Assembly: GCF_018145875.1 (NCBI RefSeq)
Contig: NZ_JAGSSV010000004.1
Span: 124,001-188,000 of the forward strand
Direction: 5' to 3'
Length of the DNA: 64,000 nucleotides
DNA from: Marinomonas vulgaris
GTDB taxonomy: Bacteria; Pseudomonadota; Gammaproteobacteria; Pseudomonadales; Marinomonadaceae
Shown here: piece after piece, positions 9,604 through 18,071 of the stretch
How the letters are laid out: each line of letters begins with the position of its first letter
Position numbering within the stretch: position 1 is the stretch's first letter
Notes under the pieces: generated by a model
Databases searched by the model: none
What the model was told of the DNA's origin: nothing
Seen by the model: only the letters and a program-made list of their open reading frames with translations
Program-made: the position numbers and the translations under genes

Positions 9604-9631
9604 TTGACGTGAAAGCTCAAATACATAGAAT
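9604..9631 (+). promoter_or_regulatory. Sigma-70 promoter for the tRNA Gly-Cys-Leu operon
   Basis: TTGACG (9604-9609) and TAGAAT (9626-9631) are separated by 16 bases. The -10 box lies 19 bases ahead of the first tRNA nucleotide, and a GC-containing discriminator (GGCCACG) follows it, as is common in stable-RNA promoters. Confidence 0.7.
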
Positions 9632-9650
9632 AGGCCACGTCTTTTGAGAC

Positions 9651-9725
9651 GCGGGAATAGCTCAGTGGTAGAGCACAACCTTGCCAAGGTTGGGGTCGCG
9701 AGTTCGAGCCTCGTTTCCCGCTCCA
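9651..9725 (+). tRNA. tRNA-Gly (GCC)
   Basis: Cloverleaf visible: acceptor GCGGGAA / TTCCCGC, D-arm with AGCTCAGTGGTAGAGC, anticodon GCC at 9683-9685 in loop TTGCCAA, T-loop GTTCGAGCC and encoded 3' CCA. First of three tRNAs in one transcript. Confidence 0.97.
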
Positions 9726-9747
9726 TTCAAAAGATGATCTGATAGAA

Positions 9748-9821
9748 GGCCGGATGGCAGAGTGGTCATGCAGCGGACTGCAACTCCGTGTACGCCGGTT
9801 CGATTCCGACTCCGGCCTCCA
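9748..9821 (+). tRNA. tRNA-Cys (GCA)
   Basis: Acceptor GGCCGGA / TCCGGCC, anticodon GCA at 9780-9782 in loop CTGCAAC, T-loop GGTTCGATTCC, discriminator T then encoded CCA. It lies 22 bases after tRNA-Gly. Confidence 0.96.
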
Positions 9822-9832
9822 ATATCAGATAT

Positions 9833-9919
9833 GCCCGGGTGGTGAAATTGGTAGACACACAAGACTTAAAATCTTGCGCTTTAACGAGCGTACCGGTTCG
9901 ATTCCGGTCCCGGGCACCA
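9833..9919 (+). tRNA. tRNA-Leu (TAA)
   Basis: Class II tRNA with a long variable arm (TGCGCTTTAACGAGCGTA). Acceptor GCCCGGG / CCCGGGC, anticodon TAA at 9867-9869 between CAAGA and TCTTG, encoded CCA. The 3' end is shared with the operon terminator. Confidence 0.96.
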
Positions 9920-9938
9920 TTTATGGTGCCTTTTTTTT
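9913..9938 (+). terminator. tRNA operon terminator overlapping the tRNA-Leu 3' end
   Basis: GGCACCA-TTTA-TGGTGCC followed by eight T. The left arm uses the last acceptor bases and CCA of tRNA-Leu, so the terminator stem and the acceptor stem compete for the same nucleotides. Confidence 0.9.
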
Positions 9939-10227
9939 GCCTTAATTTTGTTATCCTCTTCAATCCCTCGTATTTCCTATCTTTCAGCCTTTTAATTGAT
10001 TTCTCCGAATACATTCCGGTCTTTATCAATAATTTTTTATGACTTTTAAGCGTCTAAACGTCTGTACGCAAGTTGTCCATCAAATGGGTTGCTTCGAGCC
10101 ATTGAATTATTCCTGAAGAGCTTTTGAAATAGAGATATCGCTAACGAAACGATTTTTGCTTAGTGCTTCGTTAGCCTTGCTTTAAGTGATGGTGAGTAGG
10201 ATGTTGGTTGTGTAAAGGGGTTTGTGA
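9939..10227. other. Non-coding stretch between the tRNAs and a chemoreceptor gene
   Basis: About 290 bases with no supportable gene. The only structure seen is an inverted repeat GCTAACGAA (10140-10148) / TTCGTTAGC (10167-10175) with an 18-base spacer, about 50 bases past the stop of the minus-strand chemoreceptor gene. It lacks a T-run on that strand and is at best a weak terminator. Confidence 0.5.
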
Positions 10228-11541
10228 TTACCGCGCTTTGTTGAATTGGCCTACGGCATTGACGACTTGTTGAGACTCTAATTGAATGTCATTCATAACG
10301 TTGCCAGTATCGGTCGCTAGGTCGAGTGCCTGATGCGCTTTATCCATGCCACGCTCAATCAACAATACGGCATTTTCGGTCAGTGTTTTGTTGTCATCGA
10401 CCACGTTAATGATTTCTTGAGTGGCTGTGCTGGTTCTTAGGGCAAGCTGTCTGACCTCGTCGGCGACCACAGCAAAGCCTCGGCCTTGTTCACCAGCTCT
10501 GGCTGCCTCGATGGCGGCGTTTAGTGCTAGTAGGTTGGTTTGGTCGGCAATGCCTCGTATGCTGTCTACCAGTTCACTGACTTTAATAGACTGGGTGCTT
10601 AACTCAGATACGCCCGTGCTGGCGTGTTTCATCTGTTCGGTCAATTCATTCATAATAGAGATTGTTGATGCAATCACGTCTATGCCTTTTAACGCGTTTT
10701 CATCTGTTTTCATGGATGTATCATAAGCAATCTGTGCTGCGTCAGAAACAGCGAGCTCTCGATCCATTTGTTCGGTAATCACGGTTGCGAGCTTGATAAC
10801 CTTGTATAATTCACCGCTGTCGTCGTGTACGGGGTTATAAGAGGCTTCTAACCAGACCGCATTGCCTTCACTATTAATTCGTTTGAATCGCTGCGAGATA
10901 AACGCACCAGAGCGCAGTTTATGCCAAAAATCCTGATAGGCTTGTGATGACACCTCTTGTGCATCACAGAACATTTTATGGTGCTTGCCTATGACTTGGC
11001 TTTTTGTGTATTGCATGCTTTTTAGAAAGTTATCGTTGGCGTTTAAGATAATGCCATCTAAACTGAACTCAATCACTGCTGAAGAGCGGTTCAGGGCAGT
11101 TAGCATGTCTTGTGTTTCTCGAGATTGTGAAATGGTTCTGGTCAGCTCGGTTGAATAGACTTCGAGCACGGTTGAGTTGTTTTCTAGTTTTTTCGGCTGA
11201 ATAATAGCGCGATACCACATTTCTTTGTTATTTTTACCTTCAAGCTGCATTGCACCATGCCAATGATGTTTACCGACGATGCTCGCCAACATGCGTTGGC
11301 AGTGTTCTTTTTGAAGAGATTTTCCAACAATAAATTGTTGGATGTTTTTGCCAATTAGTTCGTCTTTTTTTGAGTCAAAAGACGCAAGAAACAACCCGTT
11401 AGCAGACAGGATAGTGCCCTCTGAGGACATCGAAAAATACAACATTTCTTGTTGTAAATCGTCTTGCGTTTCTTGAAATGAGAGCAGTGCTTTTTCTAAT
11501 TCATCGATTCGATTGAGTAATTTCTTATTGCGTAACAGCAT
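10228..11541 (-). CDS. Soluble methyl-accepting chemotaxis protein with two PAS domains
   Basis: Cytoplasmic-looking chemoreceptor of 437 residues with no obvious membrane segment. A short coiled coil (1-30) leads into PAS 1 (about 35-145) and PAS 2 (about 150-265; the segment SVIEF is not seen but [17 protein letters not shown] and [20 protein letters not shown] are). The MCP signalling domain follows (about 270-437) with hairpin tip [21 protein letters not shown] and the [12 protein letters not shown] sequence that contacts CheA/CheW. The ligand is unknown; PAS sensors of this type often bind heme or flavin. The signalling domain is short after the tip. Start is ATG at 11541 with GAGG upstream. 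No che genes are nearby. Confidence 0.88.
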   Translation of the reverse strand: MLLRNKKLLNRIDELEKALLSFQETQDDLQQEMLYFSMSSEGTILSANGLFLASFDSKKDELIGKNIQQFIVGKSLQKEHCQRMLASIVGKHHWHGAMQLEGKNNKEMWYRAIIQPKKLENNSTVLEVYSTELTRTISQSRETQDMLTALNRSSAVIEFSLDGIILNANDNFLKSMQYTKSQVIGKHHKMFCDAQEVSSQAYQDFWHKLRSGAFISQRFKRINSEGNAVWLEASYNPVHDDSGELYKVIKLATVITEQMDRELAVSDAAQIAYDTSMKTDENALKGIDVIASTISIMNELTEQMKHASTGVSELSTQSIKVSELVDSIRGIADQTNLLALNAAIEAARAGEQGRGFAVVADEVRQLALRTSTATQEIINVVDDNKTLTENAVLLIERGMDKAHQALDLATDTGNVMNDIQLESQQVVNAVGQFNKAR

Positions 11542-11918
11542 GGCTTGAGCCTCGGATGCGTGGTGTTGAGCTGAGTAGGGTGTTTTACTGCCGCCACATC
11601 CAGTGAAGGGCTTTCTAGAACGTAAATCAGTTTACGTTGTAAGAAATCCATTCTTTTTCTGCCTCTTTGTACTTAGCTATTTAAGCAGCTTTATACTTTG
11701 CACTTGATGAAATAGGTCTGTTGTAATTTTTTGTTAACAGCGCTTTTGATTTTACTGCATATTTGGTGAATAGCGTATAAGAATTGTAGAAATGAAAGGG
11801 AAAACTTTCCATTTTGAAAGGTATCCCTTTTTTTACTGTATTGGGGAGTGTGGAAGGAATGATAATGCGCCCGCTAGTATAATTAGGCGCATTATCAATG
11901 ATTTAAAGAAAATCTTTG
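11542..11918. other. Non-coding region between the PAS-chemoreceptor and the interrupted lipoprotein gene
   Basis: About 375 bases without a convincing gene; a 62-codon plus-strand frame here has no family features. Two perfect inverted repeats stand out: AACGTAAA-TCAG-TTTACGTT (11619-11638), upstream of the chemoreceptor gene, and an 11-base stem at 11861-11871 / 11886-11896 close to the 3' end of the lipoprotein region. Confidence 0.5.
11861..11896 (-). terminator. Perfect 11-bp hairpin past the lipoprotein region
   Basis: GATAATGCGCC (11861-11871) pairs fully with GGCGCATTATC (11886-11896) around a 14-base loop. It begins about 22 bases after the minus-strand stop at 11919. There is no clear T-run, so termination is plausible but not certain. 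Confidence 0.45.
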
Positions 11919-12401
11919 TTACTCTATCGTTTCTATATTCTGTTCTTCATCGTTTTCCCGAACATTTTCTTCAACTGTAGCGACGTTATCCAGATCCTCT
12001 TCAGTATTCTCTGTTGCAGTAAGTGCAATGATTTTCTGCTCTAGTAAGGCGTTGTAAGCATTTTGACGTTTGAGCTCTGTTGTTAAGGTCTGCTGTGCCT
12101 GGATTGCCGCTTGTTGTTCGCTCAATTTACTCTCAATAAAAGTGACAAGGCGGTTGCCTTGTTGCTCGAAAGTGAGATCACGGTTGTCTTCTGCGTCCAA
12201 AGCTTGAGTGATGCTTAGCAGAATGTTTTCGTAATTAACCAGATAGCTCTCATAATCTTTTTGTGGCAGAGCCTTGAGTGTTTTGACGGCCACAGCGATG
12301 TTTTCCGCTCGACGGATGGAAAACATAACCTCTTCTGTATTCGCCTTAATTTGCTCTATTGCACGAGGCTGAGCTGCGATAAAGGCCGTGGCTGAGGTCA
12401 A
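11919..12401 (-). CDS. Downstream fragment in frame with the lipoprotein gene (probable broken gene)
   Basis: This 160-codon frame encodes a helical, Q/E/A-rich sequence with a coiled-coil look and an acidic tail (NTEEDLDN, EENVRENDEEQN). It is in exactly the same reading frame as the lipoprotein gene upstream and is separated from its TAA at 12474-12476 by 24 sense codons. No ATG or GTG and no good ribosome binding site lies in that gap; the first possible start is a TTG at 12401. The simplest reading is one gene of about 395 codons split by a single nonsense change. Alternatives are independent translation from the TTG, or a sequencing error. No known domain recognised. Confidence 0.5.
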   Translation of the reverse strand: MTSATAFIAAQPRAIEQIKANTEEVMFSIRRAENIAVAVKTLKALPQKDYESYLVNYENILLSITQALDAEDNRDLTFEQQGNRLVTFIESKLSEQQAAIQAQQTLTTELKRQNAYNALLEQKIIALTATENTEEDLDNVATVEENVRENDEEQNIETIE

Positions 12402-12473
12402 TGAGGCCGATACCTGGGATAAAGCGTTAGGCGCGTGCTGAGGTGCGTCAGTTTTAAGCAGTTTATCAAAGGC

Positions 12474-13112
12474 TTATTTTGCATCGGTTAAATAAATAGC
12501 CGTGACTGTTTTGACTTCCAGTGTGCGTTGTTGTGCTACCAAAGCAGGTTGCGCAGCTAGGGCGCTGTCTGTTTTGCCATCGGCCACTTGGTCAACCAGT
12601 TTCTTAAGCGTTTTGTTTAACTCTTCAACAGTGCTTGGAAAATACTCTTGAGCATCGATAAGTGTTAATTGAGTGCGGTAGTCAAACGCATCGGTAAGAA
12701 TGTCAAGTGCCGTTGCCTTGATGTCTCTAGCGCTGGTTAAATGTGTGTTGAATTGCACGATGGCGTCTTCAGTTGCGCTAATATTAGTCTGTGAACTAAA
12801 AAAACCAGTGCTTTTATTGGCTTGCGTCGGGTCCATTTCGAACTCAGCATAGTACTTTTTCGCTTCCGCTAAGGCTTTATTGGCGGCGTCCATGTCGTTG
12901 CTAGCAAACCAGCTTAGTTCCTCTTCAGTAGCTTGTTTTATTTGACCTTCTGCCTCGGTAATGGCTTTTCTAACGGCGTCAATCTGAGTGATGGTTTGTG
13001 TTTGTTCGGCGTCTGTTGCAAGACTAGACGCGGAATCTGGACTGCTCGCACAGCCGGCGAGCGTTAACGTCGCGACCGCGATTAGTGCCGCTAATTGGGG
13101 TTCCTTTTTCAT
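12474..13112 (-). CDS. Putative helical lipoprotein, probably truncated by an in-frame stop
   Basis: The N terminus is a clear lipoprotein signal: KK, a hydrophobic stretch, then the lipobox LAGC with the modified cysteine at residue 21. The mature part is mostly helical and rich in A, E, T and K (AITEAEGQIKQATEEEL and AANKALAEAKKYYAEFE), with no recognised catalytic motif. Similar alanine-rich helical lipoproteins occur in gammaproteobacteria and are thought to sit under the outer membrane, but I cannot name a family. The stop at 12474 is followed in frame by 184 more codons of similar composition, so the protein may originally have been nearly twice as long. ATG at 13112, with AAGGAA upstream. 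Confidence 0.75.
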   Translation of the reverse strand: MKKEPQLAALIAVATLTLAGCASSPDSASSLATDAEQTQTITQIDAVRKAITEAEGQIKQATEEELSWFASNDMDAANKALAEAKKYYAEFEMDPTQANKSTGFFSSQTNISATEDAIVQFNTHLTSARDIKATALDILTDAFDYRTQLTLIDAQEYFPSTVEELNKTLKKLVDQVADGKTDSALAAQPALVAQQRTLEVKTVTAIYLTDAK

Positions 13113-13220
13113 AACAATGTTCCTTAAGCTGTGTGGGGAGGAAATAACAATACAAATGATTGTAAAGAGGTGGGATGAGTTTTGTAAGGCTTTAGATCAG
13201 CTTCTGTGGCTATTTGCCAA

Positions 13221-13251
13221 ATAAAAAATAACCCCGCAGCGCGAGGTTATT
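13221..13251 (-). terminator. Terminator after the carboxynorspermidine genes
   Basis: AATAACC pairs with GGTTATT around CGC-AGC-GCG; on the minus strand the stem runs into TTTTTTAT. It lies about 25 bases past the stop at 13276. Confidence 0.8.
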
Positions 13252-13275
13252 GGGTAACGCTTAATGGCATGACAT

Positions 13276-14514
13276 TTAAAGCGTAAAAGGACGGTCGCCG
13301 TTTTCGTCTTTGATGCGGGTTGGTAAGCCCATGTCATTTAGCAGGCCCAAGAAAGGTTTTGGGTCAAGTTGCTCGACGTTGCGCATTTCTTTTGCATCCC
13401 AAGTGCCGTTCGCCACTAGGATGGCGGCAGCAACCGGTGGCACGCCCGCGGTGTAGGAAATGCCTTGGCTGCCCACTTCGTTGTAGGCGTCTTTGTGATC
13501 GGCTACGTTATAGATAAAGACTTCTTTCTCTTGACCGTCTTTAATGCCTTTTACCACATCGCCGATGCAGGTTTTGCCAGTGTAATCTGGTGCCAAAGAG
13601 GAAGGGTCAGGAAGCACCGCTTTAACCAATTTTAATGGCACCACTTCTAAGCCCTCTGCGGTTTTCACAGGTTGCTCCGATAACAGGCCTAGGCTTTTTA
13701 GTACGGTGAAAACATTGATGTAATGCTCACCAAAGCCCATCCAAAAACGCACATTTGGCACGTCTAAGTTTTGTGAAATGGAATGCACTTCGTCGTGGCC
13801 CGTCATGTAGGCGGTTTGTTTACCGACCACAGGTAAGTCGTCTGTGCGGCTCACTTCAAACATTTTGTTTTCTTGCCAAGCGCGGTTTTGCCAAGAGTAA
13901 ACACGACCGGTAAATTCGCGGAAGTTAATTTCTGGGTCAAAGTTAGTGGCGAAGTATTTACCATGGCTGCCGGCGTTGATGTCGATGATGTCGATATCAC
14001 TCACGCTGTCAAAGTAGTCGTTATAAGCAAGCGCCGCGTAGGCGTTTACCACGCCTGGATCAAACCCTACACCAAGAATAGCGGTGACGCCTTTTTCTTT
14101 ACAACGCTCGCGGCGTTGCCATTCGTAGTTGGCGTACCAAGGTGGGGTTTCACAAATTTTCGCAGGATCTTCATGGATCGCGGTATCTAAATACGCCACA
14201 CCAGTTTCAAGACAGGCTTCGAGGACAGACATATTGATGAACGCCGAGCCGACATTGATGACGATTTGGGATTCAGTTTGTTGAATCAGTTTTACTGTTG
14301 CTGGCACGTCAAGAGCGTCAAGAGCGAATGCTTGAATGCGGCCCTCTACTTTCATGCTGCCTTTGTCGAGGACACTGGCTACAATATCGTCGCATTTCGA
14401 AACGCTGCGCGAAGCAATTGCGATATTGCCCAGTGTGTCATTGTGTTGGGCGCATTTGTGGGCCACAACTTGAGCCACGCCTCCGCCACCAATAATGAGG
14501 ACATTTTTTTTCAT
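13276..14514 (-). CDS. Carboxynorspermidine/carboxyspermidine dehydrogenase (saccharopine dehydrogenase family)
   Basis: NADPH-dependent enzyme that condenses L-aspartate-beta-semialdehyde with diaminopropane or putrescine to give carboxynorspermidine or carboxyspermidine. The N terminus MKKNVLIIGGGGVAQVVAHK holds the Rossmann GxGGVxxxxA motif; later segments (INVGSAFINMSVLEACLETG, YLDTA, GVGFDPGVVNAYAALA) are typical of the saccharopine dehydrogenase fold as used in this pathway. About 413 residues. I chose the ATG at 14514, which has GGAG upstream; a longer frame to 14643 runs into the preceding gene. It lies 49 bases after the decarboxylase gene and the pairing makes the assignment strong. 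Confidence 0.92.
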   Translation of the reverse strand: MKKNVLIIGGGGVAQVVAHKCAQHNDTLGNIAIASRSVSKCDDIVASVLDKGSMKVEGRIQAFALDALDVPATVKLIQQTESQIVINVGSAFINMSVLEACLETGVAYLDTAIHEDPAKICETPPWYANYEWQRRERCKEKGVTAILGVGFDPGVVNAYAALAYNDYFDSVSDIDIIDINAGSHGKYFATNFDPEINFREFTGRVYSWQNRAWQENKMFEVSRTDDLPVVGKQTAYMTGHDEVHSISQNLDVPNVRFWMGFGEHYINVFTVLKSLGLLSEQPVKTAEGLEVVPLKLVKAVLPDPSSLAPDYTGKTCIGDVVKGIKDGQEKEVFIYNVADHKDAYNEVGSQGISYTAGVPPVAAAILVANGTWDAKEMRNVEQLDPKPFLGLLNDMGLPTRIKDENGDRPFTL

Positions 14515-14563
14515 AATAACGCTATCTCCAAATAAAAAAGTGTTGAATTGTCTTAACTTGTGA

Positions 14564-15661
14564 TCAAGACAAATTCTGTTCGAAATCGTTGTAATCGAAT
14601 TCCCTAACGAGTTCGATGCTGCCATCCAGTTGGCGAATGGCAATCGACGGCATTTTGACGCCGTTGAACCAGTTCTTTTTCACCATGGTGTAACCGGCCG
14701 CGTCTTGAAACGACAAACGGTCACCCACTTGCAGTGTTTTATCAAACTTGAATTCACCGAAAATATCACCAGCAAGGCAGGATTTTCCGCAAATCATGTA
14801 TTCATGTTCGCCATCACAAGGCGCCATTTTCGCATTTTCGCGATAAATTAATAAGTCCAGCATGTGCGCTTCAATCGAGCTGTCGACCACGGCGAGATTT
14901 TTGCCGTTAAACAAGGTGTCGAGCACAGTGACTTCAAGGGTAGTGCTTTTGGTGATGCTGGCTTCACCCGGCTCAAGGTAAACTTGGATGTCGTATTTTG
15001 CCGCGAAGACTTTTAAGCGTTGGCAAAATAGGTCGAGCGGGTAATCATCGCCGGTAAAGTGAATACCACCGCCCAAGCTGACCCATTTTACTTGCTCTAT
15101 TAAATGGCCGAAGCGCGTTTCGATCAGAGTAAGCATCTCATCAAAGCGAGCAAAGTCGTCGTTTTCGCAATTATTATGGAACATGAAACCAGAGATATCG
15201 CCGATAACCGTGGCGATTTTTTCAGGATCCCATTCGCCAAGACGGCTAAAAGGGCGCGCTGGATCAGCAATTAGAAACTCTGAGGTACTGACTTGAGGAT
15301 TGACCCGCAAGCCTCTCGTTTTGTCTTGGCTGATGTCTTTGAAGCGATTGAGTTGGCCAATAGAGTTGAAGATCACCTTGTCCGAGTGATCGAGAACTTC
15401 TGCTATTTCATCGTCGGCATAGGCCACGCTGTAAGCATGAGTTTCCCCATTAAACTTGGTTTTGCCCAGTTTGACTTCATACAAAGACGACGAAGTGGTG
15501 CCGTCCATGTATTCTTGCATTAGGTCGAATACAGACCAGGTCGCAAAACATTTAAGGGCGAGTAAAGACTTGGCTCCGGACTGCTGACGTACATAAGCAA
15601 TTTTCTCTAAATTTTTGAGAAGGGCGGCTTTGTCGATTAGGTAATAAGGTGTCTTGATCAT
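14564..15661 (-). CDS. nspC: Carboxynorspermidine decarboxylase
   Basis: PLP-dependent fold-III decarboxylase that removes CO2 from carboxynorspermidine or carboxyspermidine, producing norspermidine or spermidine. The PLP lysine is expected in SLLALKCFATWSVF (Lys37 or near). Further landmarks are the WVSLGGGIHFTGDDYP segment (PLP phosphate-binding glycines), YLEPGEA and CGKSCLAGDIFGEF (the active-site cysteine region). About 366 residues from the ATG at 15661; an extra 23 upstream codons in frame look unconserved. It is the first gene of the two-gene operon with the dehydrogenase. This route replaces SpeE-type spermidine synthesis in many marine bacteria, and norspermidine affects biofilm formation in Vibrio. 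Confidence 0.94.
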   Translation of the reverse strand: MIKTPYYLIDKAALLKNLEKIAYVRQQSGAKSLLALKCFATWSVFDLMQEYMDGTTSSSLYEVKLGKTKFNGETHAYSVAYADDEIAEVLDHSDKVIFNSIGQLNRFKDISQDKTRGLRVNPQVSTSEFLIADPARPFSRLGEWDPEKIATVIGDISGFMFHNNCENDDFARFDEMLTLIETRFGHLIEQVKWVSLGGGIHFTGDDYPLDLFCQRLKVFAAKYDIQVYLEPGEASITKSTTLEVTVLDTLFNGKNLAVVDSSIEAHMLDLLIYRENAKMAPCDGEHEYMICGKSCLAGDIFGEFKFDKTLQVGDRLSFQDAAGYTMVKKNWFNGVKMPSIAIRQLDGSIELVREFDYNDFEQNLS

Positions 15662-15950
15662 GGCGACCTGTCTGCGTATCAAAACGCAGTATTCTAGAGC
15701 AAAGGCAGGGGCTTTTTCTAGTTTTAACAAAAGTATTTTAGTGCTGTTTTATCGTTATTTAGGTACTGATCAGTTCGGCAAGTGTTGAGCTGAAAAAAGA
15801 GCCATTTCTAATTGCATAGTGTAATTTTCGCTCGGGAAAGGCTTATTAGCCGTTATGAATAAAAGATTTTATATCAAAAGTCTTTTTAAGATAATATCTA
15901 CTTTATAAAGTGCTATTCTTAATGAAACTGTATCTGACTCGGTAGTATGT

Positions 15951-16466
15951 ATGTCTAAAGAAATTACTTTTTTGCCCGAAGAGCTTATTGTGAGCAAAAC
16001 CGATTTGAAAGGAAAAATCACTTATTCAAATCGTGCGTTCATGCGGATTTGTAACTTTCCTGAGAGCGCTTTATTAAATCAACCTCACAACTTGATTCGC
16101 CATCAAGACATGCCTAGAGGGGTATTTTATGGAATGTGGCAAGCCCTTCAGGCCGGTAATGAGTTTTTTGGTTTTATAAAAAACAGCACGTCAGATGGTA
16201 ATTACTATTGGGTGTTTGCAAACGTGACGCCAGATTACGTTGGTGAACAGAAAGTAGGTTATTACTCAGTGAGACGAGTGGCGCCACCAAACGCTTTAAC
16301 TGCAGTCGCAGATCTGTACAAAAAGATGAGAGAGATAGAGGCCAGCGGCGACAAAACCACGGCCGCGAAAAAGAGCTGGCAATGGCTAAACAATTATTGC
16401 CAAGAGAAAGCGGGAATGAGCTACGACGCATTTATCCTTAATCATTATCAAAGTTTCAGGCAGTAA
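15951..16466 (+). CDS. Stand-alone PAS-domain sensor protein (Aer-like N terminus)
   Basis: A 171-residue cytoplasmic protein made of one PAS domain of the Aer type: [34 protein letters not shown] and [17 protein letters not shown] match the FAD-binding PAS at the start of the Aer aerotaxis receptor. The C-terminal 60 residues are helical ([14 protein letters not shown], then a W-rich segment). It ends 4 bases before a chemoreceptor gene, so the two are almost surely one operon and may act as a split redox/oxygen receptor. FAD binding is inferred from family resemblance, not from a proven residue set. Confidence 0.82.
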   Translation: MSKEITFLPEELIVSKTDLKGKITYSNRAFMRICNFPESALLNQPHNLIRHQDMPRGVFYGMWQALQAGNEFFGFIKNSTSDGNYYWVFANVTPDYVGEQKVGYYSVRRVAPPNALTAVADLYKKMREIEASGDKTTAAKKSWQWLNNYCQEKAGMSYDAFILNHYQSFRQ

Positions 16467-16470
16467 AATA

Positions 16471-17949
16471 ATGGCAAATAACAGGCATATCAGTAGAAAC
16501 ATCCCCTTTATGCAACAAAAATACGCCATCACCTGTGTGGTATTTTTTGTTCTTTCTGTGCTAATCAGCCTCGTAAATTTGTGGCAATTTGGCTTTAATT
16601 ATTCCGACATTGTATTTCCTATCCTTGTTGGCATCTTTGCGGTGATTGCTTGGAATGATCACCGTAAGCCAGTTATCGCTCTTAAAACCATCAAGAGTAC
16701 GCTAGATGAGGCGAAGCTTGGCAACACTCATATTCGTGTGACCGATACAAAGGGTCTTGGTGAAGTGGGTGAGGTGGCGTGGGCGCTTAACGATTTTTTA
16801 GACATAGTAGAAAGCAGTTTTAAAGAATTATCGAACAGTTTTTACGCCACAAGCAACAGGCACTTTTACCGAAAAGTACTGACTGACGGTATGCCGGGTG
16901 AGTTTGGCAAAATGATGAAAAACGTCAACGTAGCTATTAAAGGCATGGAAGATGCGGACAATTTTTCTCGTCAAAATAAATTATTAAGCCAACTTCACAG
17001 CCTAAATACTTCTAATTTGCTGGTTAACTTGAAAAACAGTCAATCCGATTTGAGTTTATTATCATCAAAAATGGACGACGTATTAAACATTGCATCGGAA
17101 AGTCGAGACGGTGCTGAAAAAGGTCGAGAAAGCGTTTCTAGTTTACGTACTTCGATAGGAGACGTTAACGAGCGCATGGCCAGTGTGGAAGTGAGCGCCC
17201 ATGAGCTAGAAGAGCAGAGCCACAGAATCGCCGACACCGTTAAACTCATCAGCGACATTGCAGAGCAAACCAATTTGCTTGCCTTAAACGCCGCTATTGA
17301 GGCGGCAAGAGCAGGTGAAGTTGGCCGAGGTTTTGCGGTTGTTGCCGATGAAGTGAGAAATCTCGCCACACGGACTCGATCGTCAACGGAAGAAATCAGT
17401 GATGTTATAACGGAGCTAAGAGCCCAAATTGACACCATGGTCACACAAACACTGACGGTCAGTAAGCAAACCAAACAAATTGGCGGCGAAATTGATACTT
17501 TTCACAGTAACTTTGACGATGTAGCGACCGCCTCCCAATCTACTATTACCCTGATGACCCAAACCAAGGACCGAGCTTTTGCATCGCTTGTTCAGCTTGA
17601 CCACGTGATTTACATGCAAAACGGCTACATAGGTTTGGAAAGTAACGGTCAAGGCGCTGAAGCAGAAGCCACCCAAGTCGATCACTTCAATTGTCGATTA
17701 GGAAAATGGTACTACGAGGGTGTGGGTAAAGACGCCTTCAATCATACAGCCGGCTATCGGGAGTTAGAGGCTTATCATGCGCGAGTGCATAAGCGTGTTC
17801 AAGCGGCCATGTCCTTGGTCAAAGGGGGTTGGATGAACGATGATGCCGTACTGGATGAGCTTGTTGAGAATGTGCGTGATGCAGAAGAAGCCAGTAAAGG
17901 CGTGATGTCTTGTATCACGAATATGGTCAGTGATAAGCATTATATGTAA
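16471..17949 (+). CDS. Membrane chemoreceptor with HAMP-like region and C-terminal CZB zinc-binding domain
   Basis: A 492-residue methyl-accepting chemotaxis protein. Two hydrophobic segments (residues about 18-36 and 40-58) form a membrane hairpin with almost no periplasmic part, followed by a HAMP-like stretch and a long helical region. The signalling tip is [21 protein letters not shown] with [15 protein letters not shown]. The C terminus (about 365-490) has the CZB pattern: DHVIYMQN, H in [18 protein letters not shown], and [11 protein letters not shown], where three His and a Cys bind zinc in relatives. Such receptors sense zinc or oxidants. The upstream PAS gene may supply the redox-sensing half. 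Confidence 0.88.
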   Translation: MANNRHISRNIPFMQQKYAITCVVFFVLSVLISLVNLWQFGFNYSDIVFPILVGIFAVIAWNDHRKPVIALKTIKSTLDEAKLGNTHIRVTDTKGLGEVGEVAWALNDFLDIVESSFKELSNSFYATSNRHFYRKVLTDGMPGEFGKMMKNVNVAIKGMEDADNFSRQNKLLSQLHSLNTSNLLVNLKNSQSDLSLLSSKMDDVLNIASESRDGAEKGRESVSSLRTSIGDVNERMASVEVSAHELEEQSHRIADTVKLISDIAEQTNLLALNAAIEAARAGEVGRGFAVVADEVRNLATRTRSSTEEISDVITELRAQIDTMVTQTLTVSKQTKQIGGEIDTFHSNFDDVATASQSTITLMTQTKDRAFASLVQLDHVIYMQNGYIGLESNGQGAEAEATQVDHFNCRLGKWYYEGVGKDAFNHTAGYRELEAYHARVHKRVQAAMSLVKGGWMNDDAVLDELVENVRDAEEASKGVMSCITNMVSDKHYM

Positions 17950-17965
17950 GTCTTTTACACAGAGT

Positions 17966-18004
17966 AAAAATAGCCAATACAGGAATTGTATTGGCTATTT
18001 TTTT
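17966..18004 (+). terminator. Terminator after the PAS/CZB chemoreceptor pair
   Basis: AAAATAGCCAATAC pairs with GTATTGGCTATTTT around a short loop, followed by more T. It starts about 17 bases past the stop. Confidence 0.88.
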
Positions 18005-18071
18005 GTTTGTAGTTCATAAACCTATTCCCTAGTAAATGTTATAAACTCGGTGAAAAATCAAAGTTAAGGAA

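Noticed and set aside
9662..10042. Several overlapping short frames on both strands
   Set aside because: They are shadows over the three tRNA genes and their terminator.
11542..11651. A frameshifted N-terminal extension of the PAS chemoreceptor
   Set aside because: A short frame beginning MDFLQRKL starts at 11651 in another frame, but the receptor's own start [16 protein letters not shown] already matches the family's usual N terminus.
11792..11980. A 62-codon plus-strand frame
   Set aside because: No ribosome site, no recognisable sequence and it runs into the end of a minus-strand frame.
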